Assembly: GCA_025594325.1 (NCBI GenBank)
Contig: JANHCV010000002.1
Span: 2,418,001 to 2,482,000 of the forward strand
Origin: Blastocladiella emersonii ATCC 22665
Lineage: Eukaryota; Blastocladiomycota; Blastocladiomycetes; Blastocladiales; Blastocladiaceae
Length of the DNA stretch: 64,000 bases
Reading direction: 5' to 3'
Of the stretch, positions 19,834 through 32,000 are shown one piece after another (the first letter of the stretch is position 1; every line of letters starts with the position of its first letter). The translations under genes and the position numbers were made by a program. The notes under the pieces were generated by a model. The model searched no databases and was not told the origin of the DNA. It saw only the letters and a program-made list of their open reading frames with translations.

Positions 19834-20997
19834 ATGGTTCGATCGGCTTTCGCGACGTTCATGTTCTCTCGACTGTGATGGAGACTGACAGCGCTCTCGA
19901 CGTGTAGGTCAACGCACCAACTTCGTTCGACTCGCAGCACGAGGATATCATCGTACGGCTTCTCGCCGTGCTCCACCACTCGCCCTCGAGCGCTTACACT
20001 CTGGACTGTAGCACGACGCGCAGTTCGACCACTACGGCAAGCGCCTCGCGACGTGCTCGTCGGACCGCTCCATCAAGGTGTTTGACGTGGACGGCGATGC
20101 GCAGACGCTCGTCGACACGCTCAAGGGGTACGCGCGCGTTCTTCGGTCGTCCAGACCGATCAAACCACTCACACCCGACTCCAACCGTGTAGCCACGAGG
20201 GCCCCGTCTGGTCCGTGGCGTGGGCACACCCGAAGTGGGGCTCGCTCCTCGCGTCGGCCTCGTACGACGGCCGCGTCTTCATCTGGCGCGACTCGGGCAA
20301 CGGCTCCTTCGCCAAGGTGCACGAGCACCTCAACCACTCGGCGTCCGTCAACTCGATCGCCTGGGCCCCGCACGAGTACGGCCTGATCCTCGCCGCGGGC
20401 TCGTCGGACGGCTACGTGTCCCTCGTCGCGTACGACGAGCTCAGCCAGACGTGGGACGGCAAGGCCAAGTTCATGGCCCACACCATCGGCGTCAACGCCG
20501 TCGCCTGGGCCCCCGCGACCCACGCCGCCGCGCTTTTCGGGTCCGCCACCGCCTCTGCTGCTGACTCGCCGACTGGCGCGACGGCGACCGCGCTCCCCGC
20601 GCGCCAGCTCGCGACCGCCGGGTGCGACAACCTCGTCAAGGTGTGGTCGTTTGACGCGTCGGCGGCCGCCAACGAGGCGCCCTCGTCCGCTCCCCTCTCG
20701 CTGGCCGCGCACGAGGACTGGGTGCGCGACGTGGCGTGGGCGCCCAACGTCGGAATCCCGGCCACGTACCTGGCGTCGTGCTCGCAGGACAAGACCGTGT
20801 ACGTGTGGACCAAGGGGTCGCCGCTCGACGCCGAGTTCGTCCCGCACAAGGTGCACACGTTCGCCGACGTGGTGTGGCGCGTGTCGTGGTCGCTCGCCGG
20901 CGACGTGCTCGCCGTCGCCTCGGGCGATAACAAGGTCACGCTGTGGCGGGAAAACGCCCAGGGCGGCTGGGAGAAGGTGTCGACGCTCGAGGAGTAA
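19834..20997 (+). CDS. SEC13: COPII coat / nuclear pore WD40 protein Sec13
   Basis: Four exons: 19834-19836, 19908-19952, 20012-20127 and 20193-20997, 322 residues. The first exon holds only the ATG; introns are 71, 59 and 65 bp. The protein has the six-blade Sec13 pattern: [94 protein letters not shown] and [13 protein letters not shown]. Sec13 pairs with Sec31 to form the COPII cage at ER exit sites, is part of the Nup84/Nup107 nuclear pore subcomplex, and also joins SEACIT/GATOR2-type complexes. Length and blade order match the family, so orthology is clear. Confidence 0.95.
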
Positions 20998-21121
20998 CGG
21001 ACGCGTCGTCTCGCTAGTGGTTTGTTGTTGAATGTTCGGTTGATATACTCTGATGATCATCAAACACATTCCGATTACGAAGGACGCAGAGAGACACGAA
21101 CACCACCGACCCGGACGCGGA

Positions 21122-22962
21122 CTACTGCATTTTGAACGCGAGCGGAAACGAGACGTAGGCGTTGAACTCCTTCTCGACGCCCGCAATGAGGCTCATCTCC
21201 TCAAACTCCTGGTCGAGCTCCTTGCTGTCCTTGCCCACTACGCCGCCGAGCCCGCCCGCGTTGAAGTAGCCGTTGAGGACGGTGCGGATCTTCTTCTCGT
21301 GCTTGGGCGCGGTCGGCTCGATGGCGGCCACGACAAAGTCTGGTGGCAGGCCGTACCGCAGCACGCTCTCGACGAAGATGCGGACCGCCTTGATGTGGAC
21401 CCAGCACGCGAACAGCTCGCTGAAGTTGGTCTTGGTCAGCCGCAGCAGCTGGCCCCAGTGCTCCTTCTCGAGCGTCTGCAGCTCCTGCCGCTGCCGCTTG
21501 GTCTGCTCCAGGTCCTTTTCGTCGAACTTGTACTCGCGCGGCGTGAACCTAGCGTGTGTACGGCGTCAGTTGAGCGGTGTGCGGGGGAGGGGGAGAGGGA
21601 GAACCGTACTTGAGCTCGCGGCACTTGTTGGTGAACTCGTCGGCGACGCGCTGGAACAGGGTCACGGTGAAGAGCCCGTACTCTTCGTCCTCGGCAATCT
21701 TCCTGTGGTATGAGGGAACGCGTCAGCGAGGCGTCTCACGTACAGCGCGCAGGAGGGGAGAAAGCGTACTGGGTCGAGCGCGGCACGACCATCTGCGTGA
21801 GCGTCTCGTACGACGACTCCCACAGCTGGTACGACTGGCTAGACGCGTCGAAGGCGAGGCGGTCGGGTCAGCGCGGAGTAGACGACGGTGCGGATCGAGC
21901 ACGCGTACCGCGGCACGGCGACCAGCAGCGTCGTGAGGTACTCGGAGTCGAGGACAAAGTGCTCCTTGCGCACGATTTCGACGAGTGAGCGCACCGAGAG
22001 GTTACCACTACACAAGCACGACCGTCAGCTCAAGTCAAGCACCTCCGAGCCAGCAGCAACGCACGTCATCTTGCGCTCCATGGCCTGCAGGTTGCCCTTG
22101 ATTTGGTTGTAGGCGTTGGCGCGGGCCTTCATGGTGGAGTCGATCTGGGCCACCTCCTGCTGGATCGCGTCGACGATCTCGCGCAGCGGCTTGTCGATGC
22201 GGTACTTCATGGCGTTCCACGAAAAGGACCGCACAAAGTCGTCCGTGGAGCCTAGACGCGAGAGAGCGAGCGGCGCGAGATGGGGGCGAGCACAGTGTGA
22301 GCGACGCGAAGTCGGGGAAGGAGGGCTGCGGGTGCTGGGAGGGCAAAGGAGCGGGAAGGCGGAGGAGGAGGGAGGATGGAGAGGTGGTGGTCCTGGCGAG
22401 CGGGTAAGAAACACGCAGCGGACCGATCACAGTGGCGAGGGCGATGAGGGGAGGGACAGAGGTGAGAGCGTTGAGCGATGCAGAAGGCGTCGGCGTGGGC
22501 GTGGGCACAGTCAGGCGCGAGACAGACTCTGGGAGGGATGCGAAAACGACAGGCCACGAGGCGGGCAGGATGGCGAGGGTAAGGGTCGGTGAGCGAGAGC
22601 GAGACCGCAGCAGCTCACTCCCACCCGGGCAGCGAGGGATCGAGAAAGCGAGAGGAGCGAGGTCGATGCATACGGTTCCCGACAACGAGCGTGGCCTCGA
22701 CCTGCTTCACGTCGCCGTTGAGCAGCGTCTTCATGAGGTCGACGAGCTTGTTGCTCGACACCTCGGCGGCGGCGTCGATCTTGGCCAGGTCGTCGGACAG
22801 CTTGACGAGCGAGTCGAGCGTGCCAACCTTGAGGTCCGGGATGATGAAGTTGGACACGTCGGCGAGCGGCGACGACGAGGCCGCCAGCGCCCCCTTGACG
22901 TGGTTCAGCCGGTCCTGCTTGTTGCCGGCCGCGGGCAGCGACACGAGCCAGAACTTGCCCAT
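21122..22962 (-). CDS. VMA5: V-type H+-ATPase V1 subunit C
   Basis: Six exons: 22962-22674, 22251-22065, 22007-21909, 21838-21770, 21702-21610 and 21548-21122, all in phase, 387 residues, close to the usual length. Diagnostic stretches are [11 protein letters not shown] at the start, [86 protein letters not shown] and FPLAFKMQ at the end. Subunit C clamps the peripheral stalks to the membrane sector and is released during glucose-dependent V-ATPase disassembly, so it acts at vacuolar and endosomal membranes. Intron 1 is 422 bp, far longer than the others, and C/T-rich on the coding strand, so it could hold regulatory sequence or an unrecognised small exon. Confidence 0.95.
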
Positions 22963-23311
22963 GGCGATCGATAAGGTAGCGCGCGCGCGCGAGGGCGGGG
23001 TGGGTGTCGATGCGTAGCGTTCGGGTGGTGTGGCGCGAAGGGCCGGGCGATCGGGGCTCCGGGCGCAGGTCGCAGCGGCAGTCGCGGGGACGAGAGTGCG
23101 AGAAGACGCGTCGTCGCCGTGTCCGTGGTTGCTGCAGCAACGGAGGGGGGCGATGGGCGGGCGCGAAACGAGGCGCGTGCTCGCTCGCCTCTCGCCTCTC
23201 GCAAGAGCGACGCGACTTGGGTTGCGCGTCACCCGACCCCACCTGACCTCACCGCCTCAGAAGCAGTTCCCCATCACGATCTATATCACCCACCACCATC
23301 TTCCGACTCAT

Positions 23312-25347
23312 TCACATGCGTCGCCGGATCGTCGCGTTCGGATCCCCACTAATCCGGCGGCTGTTGGACCGCGTGCGCGCGACGCTGGGCCCGCCGTACG
23401 CGTCGTCCTTGACGAGCCCGAGTATCTCGCGCATCGACCGCAGCCAGCGCGTGTCGAGGACCAGGCACAGCAGCGGGTCGGTTGCCGAGTTGATGTAGAT
23501 CCCCAGCGCTGACGTGACGTGGAACCACGCGGGCAGCTCCCGGTCCGAGATGAACTGGTACGCCACGCTGACCATGTACGGCAGCCAGTTGATGCAGAAG
23601 GTGCCCGTGATGATGATCGCCTTGCGGAACAGCACCGTCTCGAGCTTCTTCTCCTCCATGGCGCGCCGGCGACGGAACTGCGGGAGCGAGCGCAGGAACG
23701 AGCTCGCCTTCTTGCGCATCGTGTCCTGCCCCGGCGGCACGCCCGCGCTCGGCAGCTGCCCGAGTCCCGACGTCACCGAGTCGTTGGGCGAGATGCTCGC
23801 GCGTCGTCCCGTCCCTACCGTGAGGGTGCGCGCGTGGTCAATCGGTGAACTCGGATCGTGTGTCGGAACACACGTACCCGACTTGGAGTGGTACTCGGGG
23901 CTCCCGCCGTCCGGCAACGCGCCAGACCCGCGCGGCGTCGTGGCCGCCGTCCGCGCGATCGTGCCCGCCGCCGCCGTACCACCGCCGACCGACGTGTCCT
24001 CCTGCCCGGTCCCGGACCCGTTGCCGACAACACTCGTCGACGCGTCCATGGACAGCGAGTGCGGCATCGTGAACGAGCTCGACGTCGGCAGCTCGTTGGC
24101 CGGCCCGAACACGGCGTTCCACCACGCCGGCCGCGTCAGCATCGGCGGCGTCGCCAGCGTCACGCTGAGCCGTTTCGCCGGCTGGCTCGGGTCCGCCAGG
24201 ATGCTCCCGCGCCGCCGCGGCGGGATCGGCGTCGTCGGCATGCTCGCTGGCGCGGGGAGGCCCGGCGACTCGGGTCCCTCGGCCATGCTCGACAGTGGCG
24301 GCCCGCCCGTGGCGCCCAGGCTCGCGCTCTTGGCCACGGCCATCCCGCCCGCGCCGCCGCCGTTCACGCTGCTATTGACGACGGTGCGGCCCGACTCGCC
24401 CAGCAGCGGCGAGTTGACGGACGACGACAGTGTGTTCATGGTGCTCGCCGCGGGCATGCTCATGCCCGGCGAGGTCGGCAGGCCGGGCGGCGGCATCACG
24501 CTCGACGGCGGCGCGTACGAGAACGACTCGGTGTTGTGCTGGCGCACGCTCTTGAGCAGCTTCTTGATCTCGACCACCTTGTGGTAGATGGCGTAGTAGC
24601 TGGTCGAGATGGTCACGGCTACGCTTGCGATCTGGAGAATCACAATGGCCGCGAACGTCGCCCACGCGGGGACCCGCGTCGTCCACTGCGACATGCAGTA
24701 CACGCGCGAGGGTTCCGGCCGGTACTCTTGCTGCAGCGCCCACGGGATCGCCGCGAGCCACCCGTTCCACAGCCACACGCCGGCGACCATGAACGCGACC
24801 TGCCGCGGGCGCAGCGGGGACTCCTTGACTGTCGCTGCGAAACGCTCGAACGCCATGACGCCCAGAGAGCTGAGCGAGACGCCGCCCTACACCTCGTTCA
24901 AGGTTAGCCTTGCGATCAACGACCGCGCCGCGTCGGGCAACGTACGAAGAACGTCGCCGACCAGCCCGAGTACTGGCACAGTCCGTACGACCACGCGCCG
25001 GTCGCGAGCAGCGTCGCGTTGACGCTGAGGTGCGTGACGGAAAGCGCGAGGTCGGCCACGGCCAGGTTCAGCACCAGGTAGTTGGGCACGTTGCGCAGGC
25101 CGCGGTCGTAGAAGAAGAGCACGATCAGGAACGTCGACCCAAGCACCGCCAGCGCGTTGATGACCACGACGATGGCGCTCCGCTCTACGAGCACCGGCTC
25201 TGTCCAGTCCACGGCGCTCGCCGGGATCATCCATGATGGCGTGGCTTCACTGTAGGGCCCGTTCATCTTGTGGTAGGTCAAGAATGCATTGATGCGTTGT
25301 GCTAGTAGCGGGTGTACTCTCCCGGCATGAATCTCGCTCGCTCGCAT
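23312..25347 (-). CDS. Rhodopsin-like (class A) G-protein-coupled receptor
   Basis: Two exons, 25347-24946 and 24886-23312, with a 59-bp intron (GTACGT...GGCTAAC...GTAG, phase 0) inside TM3; about 658 residues. Class A marks: TM2 NLAVADLALS, extracellular Cys before TM3 (GLCQYSG) paired with ECL2 Cys (VYCMSQW), an ERF triplet for E/DRY at the end of TM3 (VMAFERFAA), Trp in TM4 (VWLWNGWLAAIP), TM6 FCINWLPYM for the CWxP motif, and TM7 NSATDPLLCLV for NPxxY. The third cytoplasmic loop is about 320 residues of Ser/Pro/Gly. The ligand is unknown. The frame stays open upstream to 25446 (MFISPS) and beyond, and a Kozak-like ATG lies at 25562 in another frame, so the N-terminus is uncertain. Confidence 0.85.
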
Positions 25348-25562
25348 CGCCGCTGCGTCACATGTGGACCGCGGCCTCCGTGGGGACGTGTAATTTGTGT
25401 CCGGATCCGCCGCCTGCGCCACACGCCGCGACGGCGAGATGAACAACGCGTCGACCGACTCCTGGCCGGACCCCAGCGTCGCGACCCGGAGGTGACGCGG
25501 GGCGCTGCCGAATCGAGCAGCGTGGATTCGGCTTCGGCTTCGGCTTCTGCTTCGTCGGCCAT

Positions 25563-26037
25563 GGTCAGTCGTCTACTTGAGCAACACGAACACCGCTTCG
25601 CCGACCATGGTCAACAGCTCCGTCCTCGCTTCATGCCTGAGTCGACGGCCACGACCATCGACTTTCGAGGACGTGGAAAACAGGTGTTGCGCGCCAGCCG
25701 TCGAGATGTGGTCGAAGAAAGCGCCGCCCGCGCGAGCACGCCGCGACGACCTTCATTCATCATTCTTGAACATGGACACGACCATGGCCATCGACCAGAA
25801 CTGAGCGAACCACTCGCGACGAGACCAAGAGAGAGATAAGTGTGGCACTTAACCATGTTGAAAATATGACAGGTAGGGAAGAACAACAAACAGAGGAGGG
25901 GGAGGGGGAGAGGAGAGGGAGGAAAATGGGAACAGCGGGGACAAAAATCAAACCAGTGCAATTGATCGACCGCCGCCTTGATGAGGGTCAGCTGCGGCCG
26001 TGAGTGAAGGTGAGGGAGGGGAGGGAGGGGAGGGGGA
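25563..26037. other. Intergenic, 3' region of the REJ protein gene
   Basis: No gene recognised. On the minus strand it is C/T-rich (about 25890-26040) and holds the presumed 3' untranslated region of the REJ gene and upstream DNA of the GPCR gene. Confidence 0.4.
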
Positions 26038-29000
26038 TCATGCCATGCGGCGGCGGTAGTACATGACACCACCACCGATCGCGCCGACACCGGCGAGACC
26101 GCCAATGACACCGCCGACGATGGCGCCCGTGTTGGAGCCCGCGTCCGTGGTCGGCGTCGCCGTCGGCGTAGCCGTGCGCGTCGCGGTCGCGGTCGACGTG
26201 GCCGACGACGTGGTCGACGACGACGAGGACGGCGTGTCCTGGACGGCAAAGTCCGAGTACATGGGGCACGAGCACGTCACCGTGGTACCCGAGGCCGTGG
26301 TCGTGCAGCCCGAGTTGGACCACGCGGTACCCGACCAGTACACGCACTGCTGCGTGTTACCGGTGCTGGCCGGCGACACGTTGTCGACCTGGAACGTGAG
26401 CGACATGGACCGCCCGTCGAGCGCCGCCGTGGTGGACCCGCTCGTGTACACGTTCACGTTGAGCACCTGCGACAGGAGCTTCTTGCCGCCCGTCGACTGC
26501 GTCGCCCGCTGCTGGCGCCACTGGACCACGTGCGCGTCGTAGCACCCGGCCGTCACCGTGTTGGGCAGCGTCACCGTGTAGTTGCCGACGACACGCGGGT
26601 CGTCGCCCGACGACGAGCCCGTCGCGACGATGCGGCGCACCGAGCCCGTGAACGTGCCGAGGTCCGACGTCAGCGACTGCGTGGCGCCCGAGGCCGCGCA
26701 CGTGTCGCCAGCGACCGTACCGGCGAGGAGCGACGAGATCATGGACCGGACCGTGTTCTCGTCGGCCGTGGCGCGGCGGAACACGGGCGAGAAGCGGTTG
26801 ACGCTGAGGCTGCGGCGCTTGAGCGAGACCGTCGACGCGTCGAGCGCCAACTTGAGCAGCTGGTCCACGACGCCGAGCGCCTTCTTGGTCACCACGGGGT
26901 CGGCCGAGATGATGTTGCCGGCCGCGTCGCGCGAGCAGCCCGCCACGAGCGAGTTGACGAGGTTGAGCGTCGACGCCATCGTCGTAGCGTCAAACGACGA
27001 GAAGTCGACCGTCGCGAGCGCCGAGGCCGCGCGGACCACGAAGCCCGAGTCGACGACCGAGTTGGCCGCGCGGTCGAGCATGATCTGGTTGACCCAGCCC
27101 TGCGCCTGCGCCTGGTACGCCTTGAGCTGCGTGAGCTGCGCCGCCGTGAGCTGCGACGCCCACGCGCTGATCTGGATCGTGTCGAGGAAGCCCGTGATCT
27201 CGCGCAGCGCGGCATCAGCCGAGCTGACGAGCAGGGCCTGGATGCGGTTGACAAAGTTGCCGGCCTCGGCGATGAGCTGGTCACCGTTGAGCGACGGCTT
27301 GACCACCGTCACCGTGGCGTTGGCGCGGGCCGACGACCCGAGCGCGTCCGTGAGGATCACAAACGCCTTGGTCGCCGTGGCGGGGAACCGGACGCCGTCA
27401 ATGGTCGCGGGCGACTGCTGGAACGCGAAGATCGAGTCCTGCTCGCGCTTGGTCGCCGTATCGTTGGCCGAGTACCCGAACGTGTACGCGTACGGCGGGA
27501 CACCGCCCGACCAGCCCGTCGACGCCAGCGAGAACGAGTCGAGGTTGGCGCGGCCCGAGGCCGTGTCGGTCACCGTGAGCTGGTTGGCCGCGATGGCGTT
27601 GGCCACCGAGAGGACACCGCCCGTGGGGAGCGAGGCCGTCTGCAGCTGCACGTCCGAAATGTACGTCTGGCCGTTGACCGTCACCGTGCAGCGGAGCTTG
27701 TAGTTCTTGCCGGGGAGCAGGTCGCCGGGGCCGAACGAGTACGTCGAGCCCTTGGTCGAGCGCTTGAGGACGAGGTCCGTGTCGACCGAGTCGGGCGACA
27801 GCGACCACGCGTACGCCGAGGGCGACAGCGTTTTGTTGGTGGCCACGTCGACGACCGTGATCCAGAGCGTCGGGGCGCGGCCCGCCGAGACCTGCGCGTC
27901 AGCGGGGAAGCGCTGGCCGCGGACGCGGGGGACCGTGCCGGCGAGGGCGTTGAGCACCGTGAAGTCGGACGCGTAGCGGTCGCCGTTGGCGTTGTCGATC
28001 ACGTAGACACCGTAGTAGTACTTGGTGCCGGCCGCGAGCGTGCCCGAGGGGATCGTGTACGAGGCGCCGATGTTGGACACGACGATGCAGTTGGTGTAGC
28101 CCGCCGCGCACTTGAGCCAGCTGTACGTGTACGACTTGGTCGCGAAGGCCGCGTCGGGGTCGTTGATCGTCGCCGTCAGCGTGTTGGCCGCCGACGCGCC
28201 GCAGTCCTGCCAGTTGCCGCCGTCCACGTTGACGTTGAGCGGGGCCGCCGTGACCGAGAGCACCGACTCGGTGCGCACCTCGATGCTGTTGTACGTGACG
28301 ACGCAGTCGAGGTAGAAGGTGCCGTAGCCGAGGTTCTTGGGCTTGAACGAGATGCTCGACCGGTTGGCGCCCTTGGCCTCGAGGTTGGTGAAGCTGACCA
28401 GGTTGGCCGACGAGTCGTACAGCTCCCAGCGGTACGACAGCGTCACCTTGGTTATGTCGATGTTGGCGCACAACGGGAACTGCACCACGGCCTGCGCGTT
28501 GACCTGCCCGCCGAGCCGCACCGACTGCTTGGACGCCGTCTGGTACACGTTGGGGAACACCGTCGACACGCGCTGCACCGTGAACGCAGCGCTCGCGCCG
28601 TACGTGGTGCCGAACTTGGCGTAGCCCTCGTAGCCCGTGACGCGGATCTTGAAGTCCGTGCCCGTCACGACCCAGCTCGCGGGCACCTTGAAGTCGAGCT
28701 TCTTGCTGCCCGAGGGACCGAAGATACCGGCCACCTGCGCCGCCAGCGACGTGTCCGTGCCCTCGTACGTGACAAAGTAGGTCACGTCGTTGCCGCGCGA
28801 GCCCGAGAGGTCGAACCGGATGTCCGACGTGTCACACCCAATGACGCGCTTGGGCGCGTTGATGGCGATGACGGGGGCCGTCGGCGTGTACGTCGGCTGG
28901 CTCGTGGGCACCAAGATCGACTGGCCGGTTGTGAACGTCGGGATCGACGTCTTGGTGGACGAGCCGCCGCCCGAGCCGCCCGTCGTCGTCGTGGCGTGGT

Positions 29001-32000
29001 CCGTGGTCTTGGTCGTGCCGCTGGACGACGACGACGAGGAGGAGGAGGACGAGGATGAAGACGACGATGAGGAGCTCGAGGACGACGAGGACGAAGAGGA
29101 GGAGGAGCTCGACGACGACGACGAGCTCGAGGCGTGCGACGACGTAGACGAGGTCTGCGGAGCCGACGACGAGGTAGTCGCGGCGCGAGTCGTGGTAGTG
29201 GTCGTGGTGGTGGTCGAGGTCCCGGCCGAGGGCTGGGCCTGGACAGCAAAGTCGGCCGCGGACATGGGGCAGTTGCAGCTGATGTTGGAGCCCGACACCG
29301 TCTGGGTGCAGCCCTGGCTGGTCCACGCGTTGCCGTTGAAGTAGGCACACTTGTTGGTGAAGCCAGCGGGGGCGGCCGTGACGCCCGTCGCTGTGTACTT
29401 GACGCGGCGCGCCGACGACGCGGCAATGGGCGTGGACTGGCCCGACGGGAACACCTCGACGCCGAGCACGCTCTTGGACGTGATGCGGTTGGCCGCCACC
29501 GTGTTGCCCGACTTGGACTTCCACGACACGAGCTGCGTGTCGTAGCAGCCCTGCGGGATCGAGTCGGGGAGGACCACGTTCGAGAAGTCGCCGACGGTGC
29601 GCGCCGAGTCGCCCGACTTGGCGCCCGTCGCCACGATGCGGCGCGCGTTGCCCGTGAAGGCGCCGCCCGTCTTGGGCGCCACCGTCTGCGCCGAGCCCGT
29701 CGCCTTGCACGAGTCGGCCTTGACCGACGCCGCCATGAGCGAGCGCACCTGGGTCGTCAGCGTGTCCTTGTTGGCGGCCGCGCGCTTCTCGAGGTGCAGC
29801 ACCAGGTCCGACGTCTCGTCCGAGGGCGCGCGGCGGAGGAGCATCGCCGACTGGTCCGCCTGGTTGAGCAGCTGGCCAATCACCTCGGCCACCTTGTCGG
29901 CGACCGTGGGGTCCGCCGACACGTCCTTGCCGTCGCGCGACTTGGCGGCGCCCGTGATGGCCGAGTTCACGATCGCCAGGGCGCCGTCAATGGTCGCCTG
30001 GGACGCCGACGAGAAGTCGGCGTTGGCGAGCGCCGAGGCCGACTTGGCCGCGAACCCGGCGTCGACGCGCTTCGGGTTGGTGGCGAGCGTCGTGAGGAAG
30101 CCCTGGGCCTGGGCCTGGAGGGCGAGGAGCTGCGTCTTCTGGGCGTCGGTCGGGTTGGCCGACGACAGCACGTTGAGGTCAATGAGCGACGTGAGCGTCG
30201 AGAGCTGGATCATGGCCGTGTCGGGGCTCGACAGCAGCGACTGGATCTTGGTCGCGAGCGCCTGCGCCTGCGTGATGATGTTGGCCACGTTGATCGTGGG
30301 CGCCGTGATCGCCAGGTCCACCTCGGTGCGCTTCTCCGACCCGAGCGAGTCCGTGACAATGACAAACGCCTTCTTGGCCGTGGGCGGGAACAGGATGCCC
30401 GTGAGCGTCTGCGCCGACGACTGGTACGTGATGAAGTTGTCCTCGGACACGGCGGGCGTGACCGTGGGGTCGACCGACGTGTACCCGAACGTGTACACGT
30501 ACGGCTTCTTGCCGCCCGACCAGTCGGCCGCCGTCAGCTTGAACTTGTCCGTGTTGGCGAGGCCGCGCGCCGTGTTGGCGTTGGCGCCCGTCTCCTGGTT
30601 CTCGACCTTGAAGGTACCGCCCGACGGGATGCCGGCCACCTTGAACTGCACGTCGCCGAACGCCGTGAGGCCGGCGCTGGTCGTGATCGTGCACCGGAGC
30701 GTGTAGTCCTTGCCGGCCGTCAGCGAGTCGGGCGAGAACTCGTAGAAGTAGTCGCCGTCCTTGTCCGTGTCGATGGTGAGCGTGTCCTTGGACTTGGGCG
30801 ACACGGTCCACGCGATCTCGACGTCGTCCACGTCAATCTCCGTCGACGGGCTCGTCGAGTCGTCGAACACCTGCGCGAACAGCGTCACGCCGTCCTTGAC
30901 CGTGACCGAGTCCGTCGACGGGAACCGGCTCACGACGACGCGGGGCACCACGACGCTCGAGCCCTCGAGGAACACGTAGTCGGTCGAGTACCGCAGCGGG
31001 TTGGCCTTGTCCTGGACGAGGATCGCGCCGTACTTGGTGGTCCCGGCGGGGATCGAGCCGGCCGTGATCGTGTCCGAGTCGGTGCCGACTGCCTTGACCG
31101 TGCACACGTTGAAGTTGTAGTCATCGCATTCGAACCACGTCAGCTGGTAGTCGGACAGCGCCGGGTTGGCCGCGCGGTCGTCGTCGATGATCGTCACCGT
31201 CAAGGTGCGCGCAATCGACGTCGGGATCACCTGGTAGTTGCCGCCGTCAATGAACGCCGAAAGGAGCGAGCCCGAGACGCCGACGGGCAGGCTGGCCGTG
31301 ACCGTCTGGCCGTTGTACGTCGCCGACGCCGTGAGCGTAGTCACGCCGTAGCCAAACTGCTCGGCAGTCAGGAAGATGGACGCGGCCGTGTTCGAGTCGG
31401 CGCCGATGGTCGTCAGGTCGTTGACGACCTGGCCCGACGGCAGCGTGGCGCTCCACGCGATGGTCGTGGTGGCCGTGGTCGGGTCGACGCCCGTGCACGC
31501 GGCGAACGACAGGGCAAACGACGGGTTAAACTGGTCGCGCGGCGACACCTCGAACCCGGGCGTGTCAAAGTCAATGAAGGGCACGATCTGGCTCGACGAC
31601 TTGCGCGTGATGGTGATGGTCTTGGACGCAGAGTACTGGTTGGCGTACTCGTCGTACATGTCGGCGGCCGTGATGCGCAGCTGCAGCGGCGTGCCGAGGG
31701 GCACCCACGACTGCGGCACAATGAACTCAAAGTCCTTGAAGCCCGACGACGGGTACTGCGACGCAATGTTGCTGGCAATCGAGCCGTCCGACCCGAGGTA
31801 CTCGACGAAGAACGTCGGGTCGTTGGCCAGCGTGCCCGACAGGTCGTACTCGATGTCGTCCGTCTCGCAGTCGTTGATGAACATGGGCCCCGTCAGCACC
31901 ACGTACGGCGCCGAGTTGGTCTCCTGCGGCACCTCGTTGGCGACCGTCACCGTGGCCCCGACCGCGTACGACCGCGCCGTCAGCTGGGTCGTCGTAGCCG

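Noticed and set aside
26530-29058. 842-residue plus-strand open frame
   Set aside because: Antisense shadow of the REJ gene; no start context or domain.
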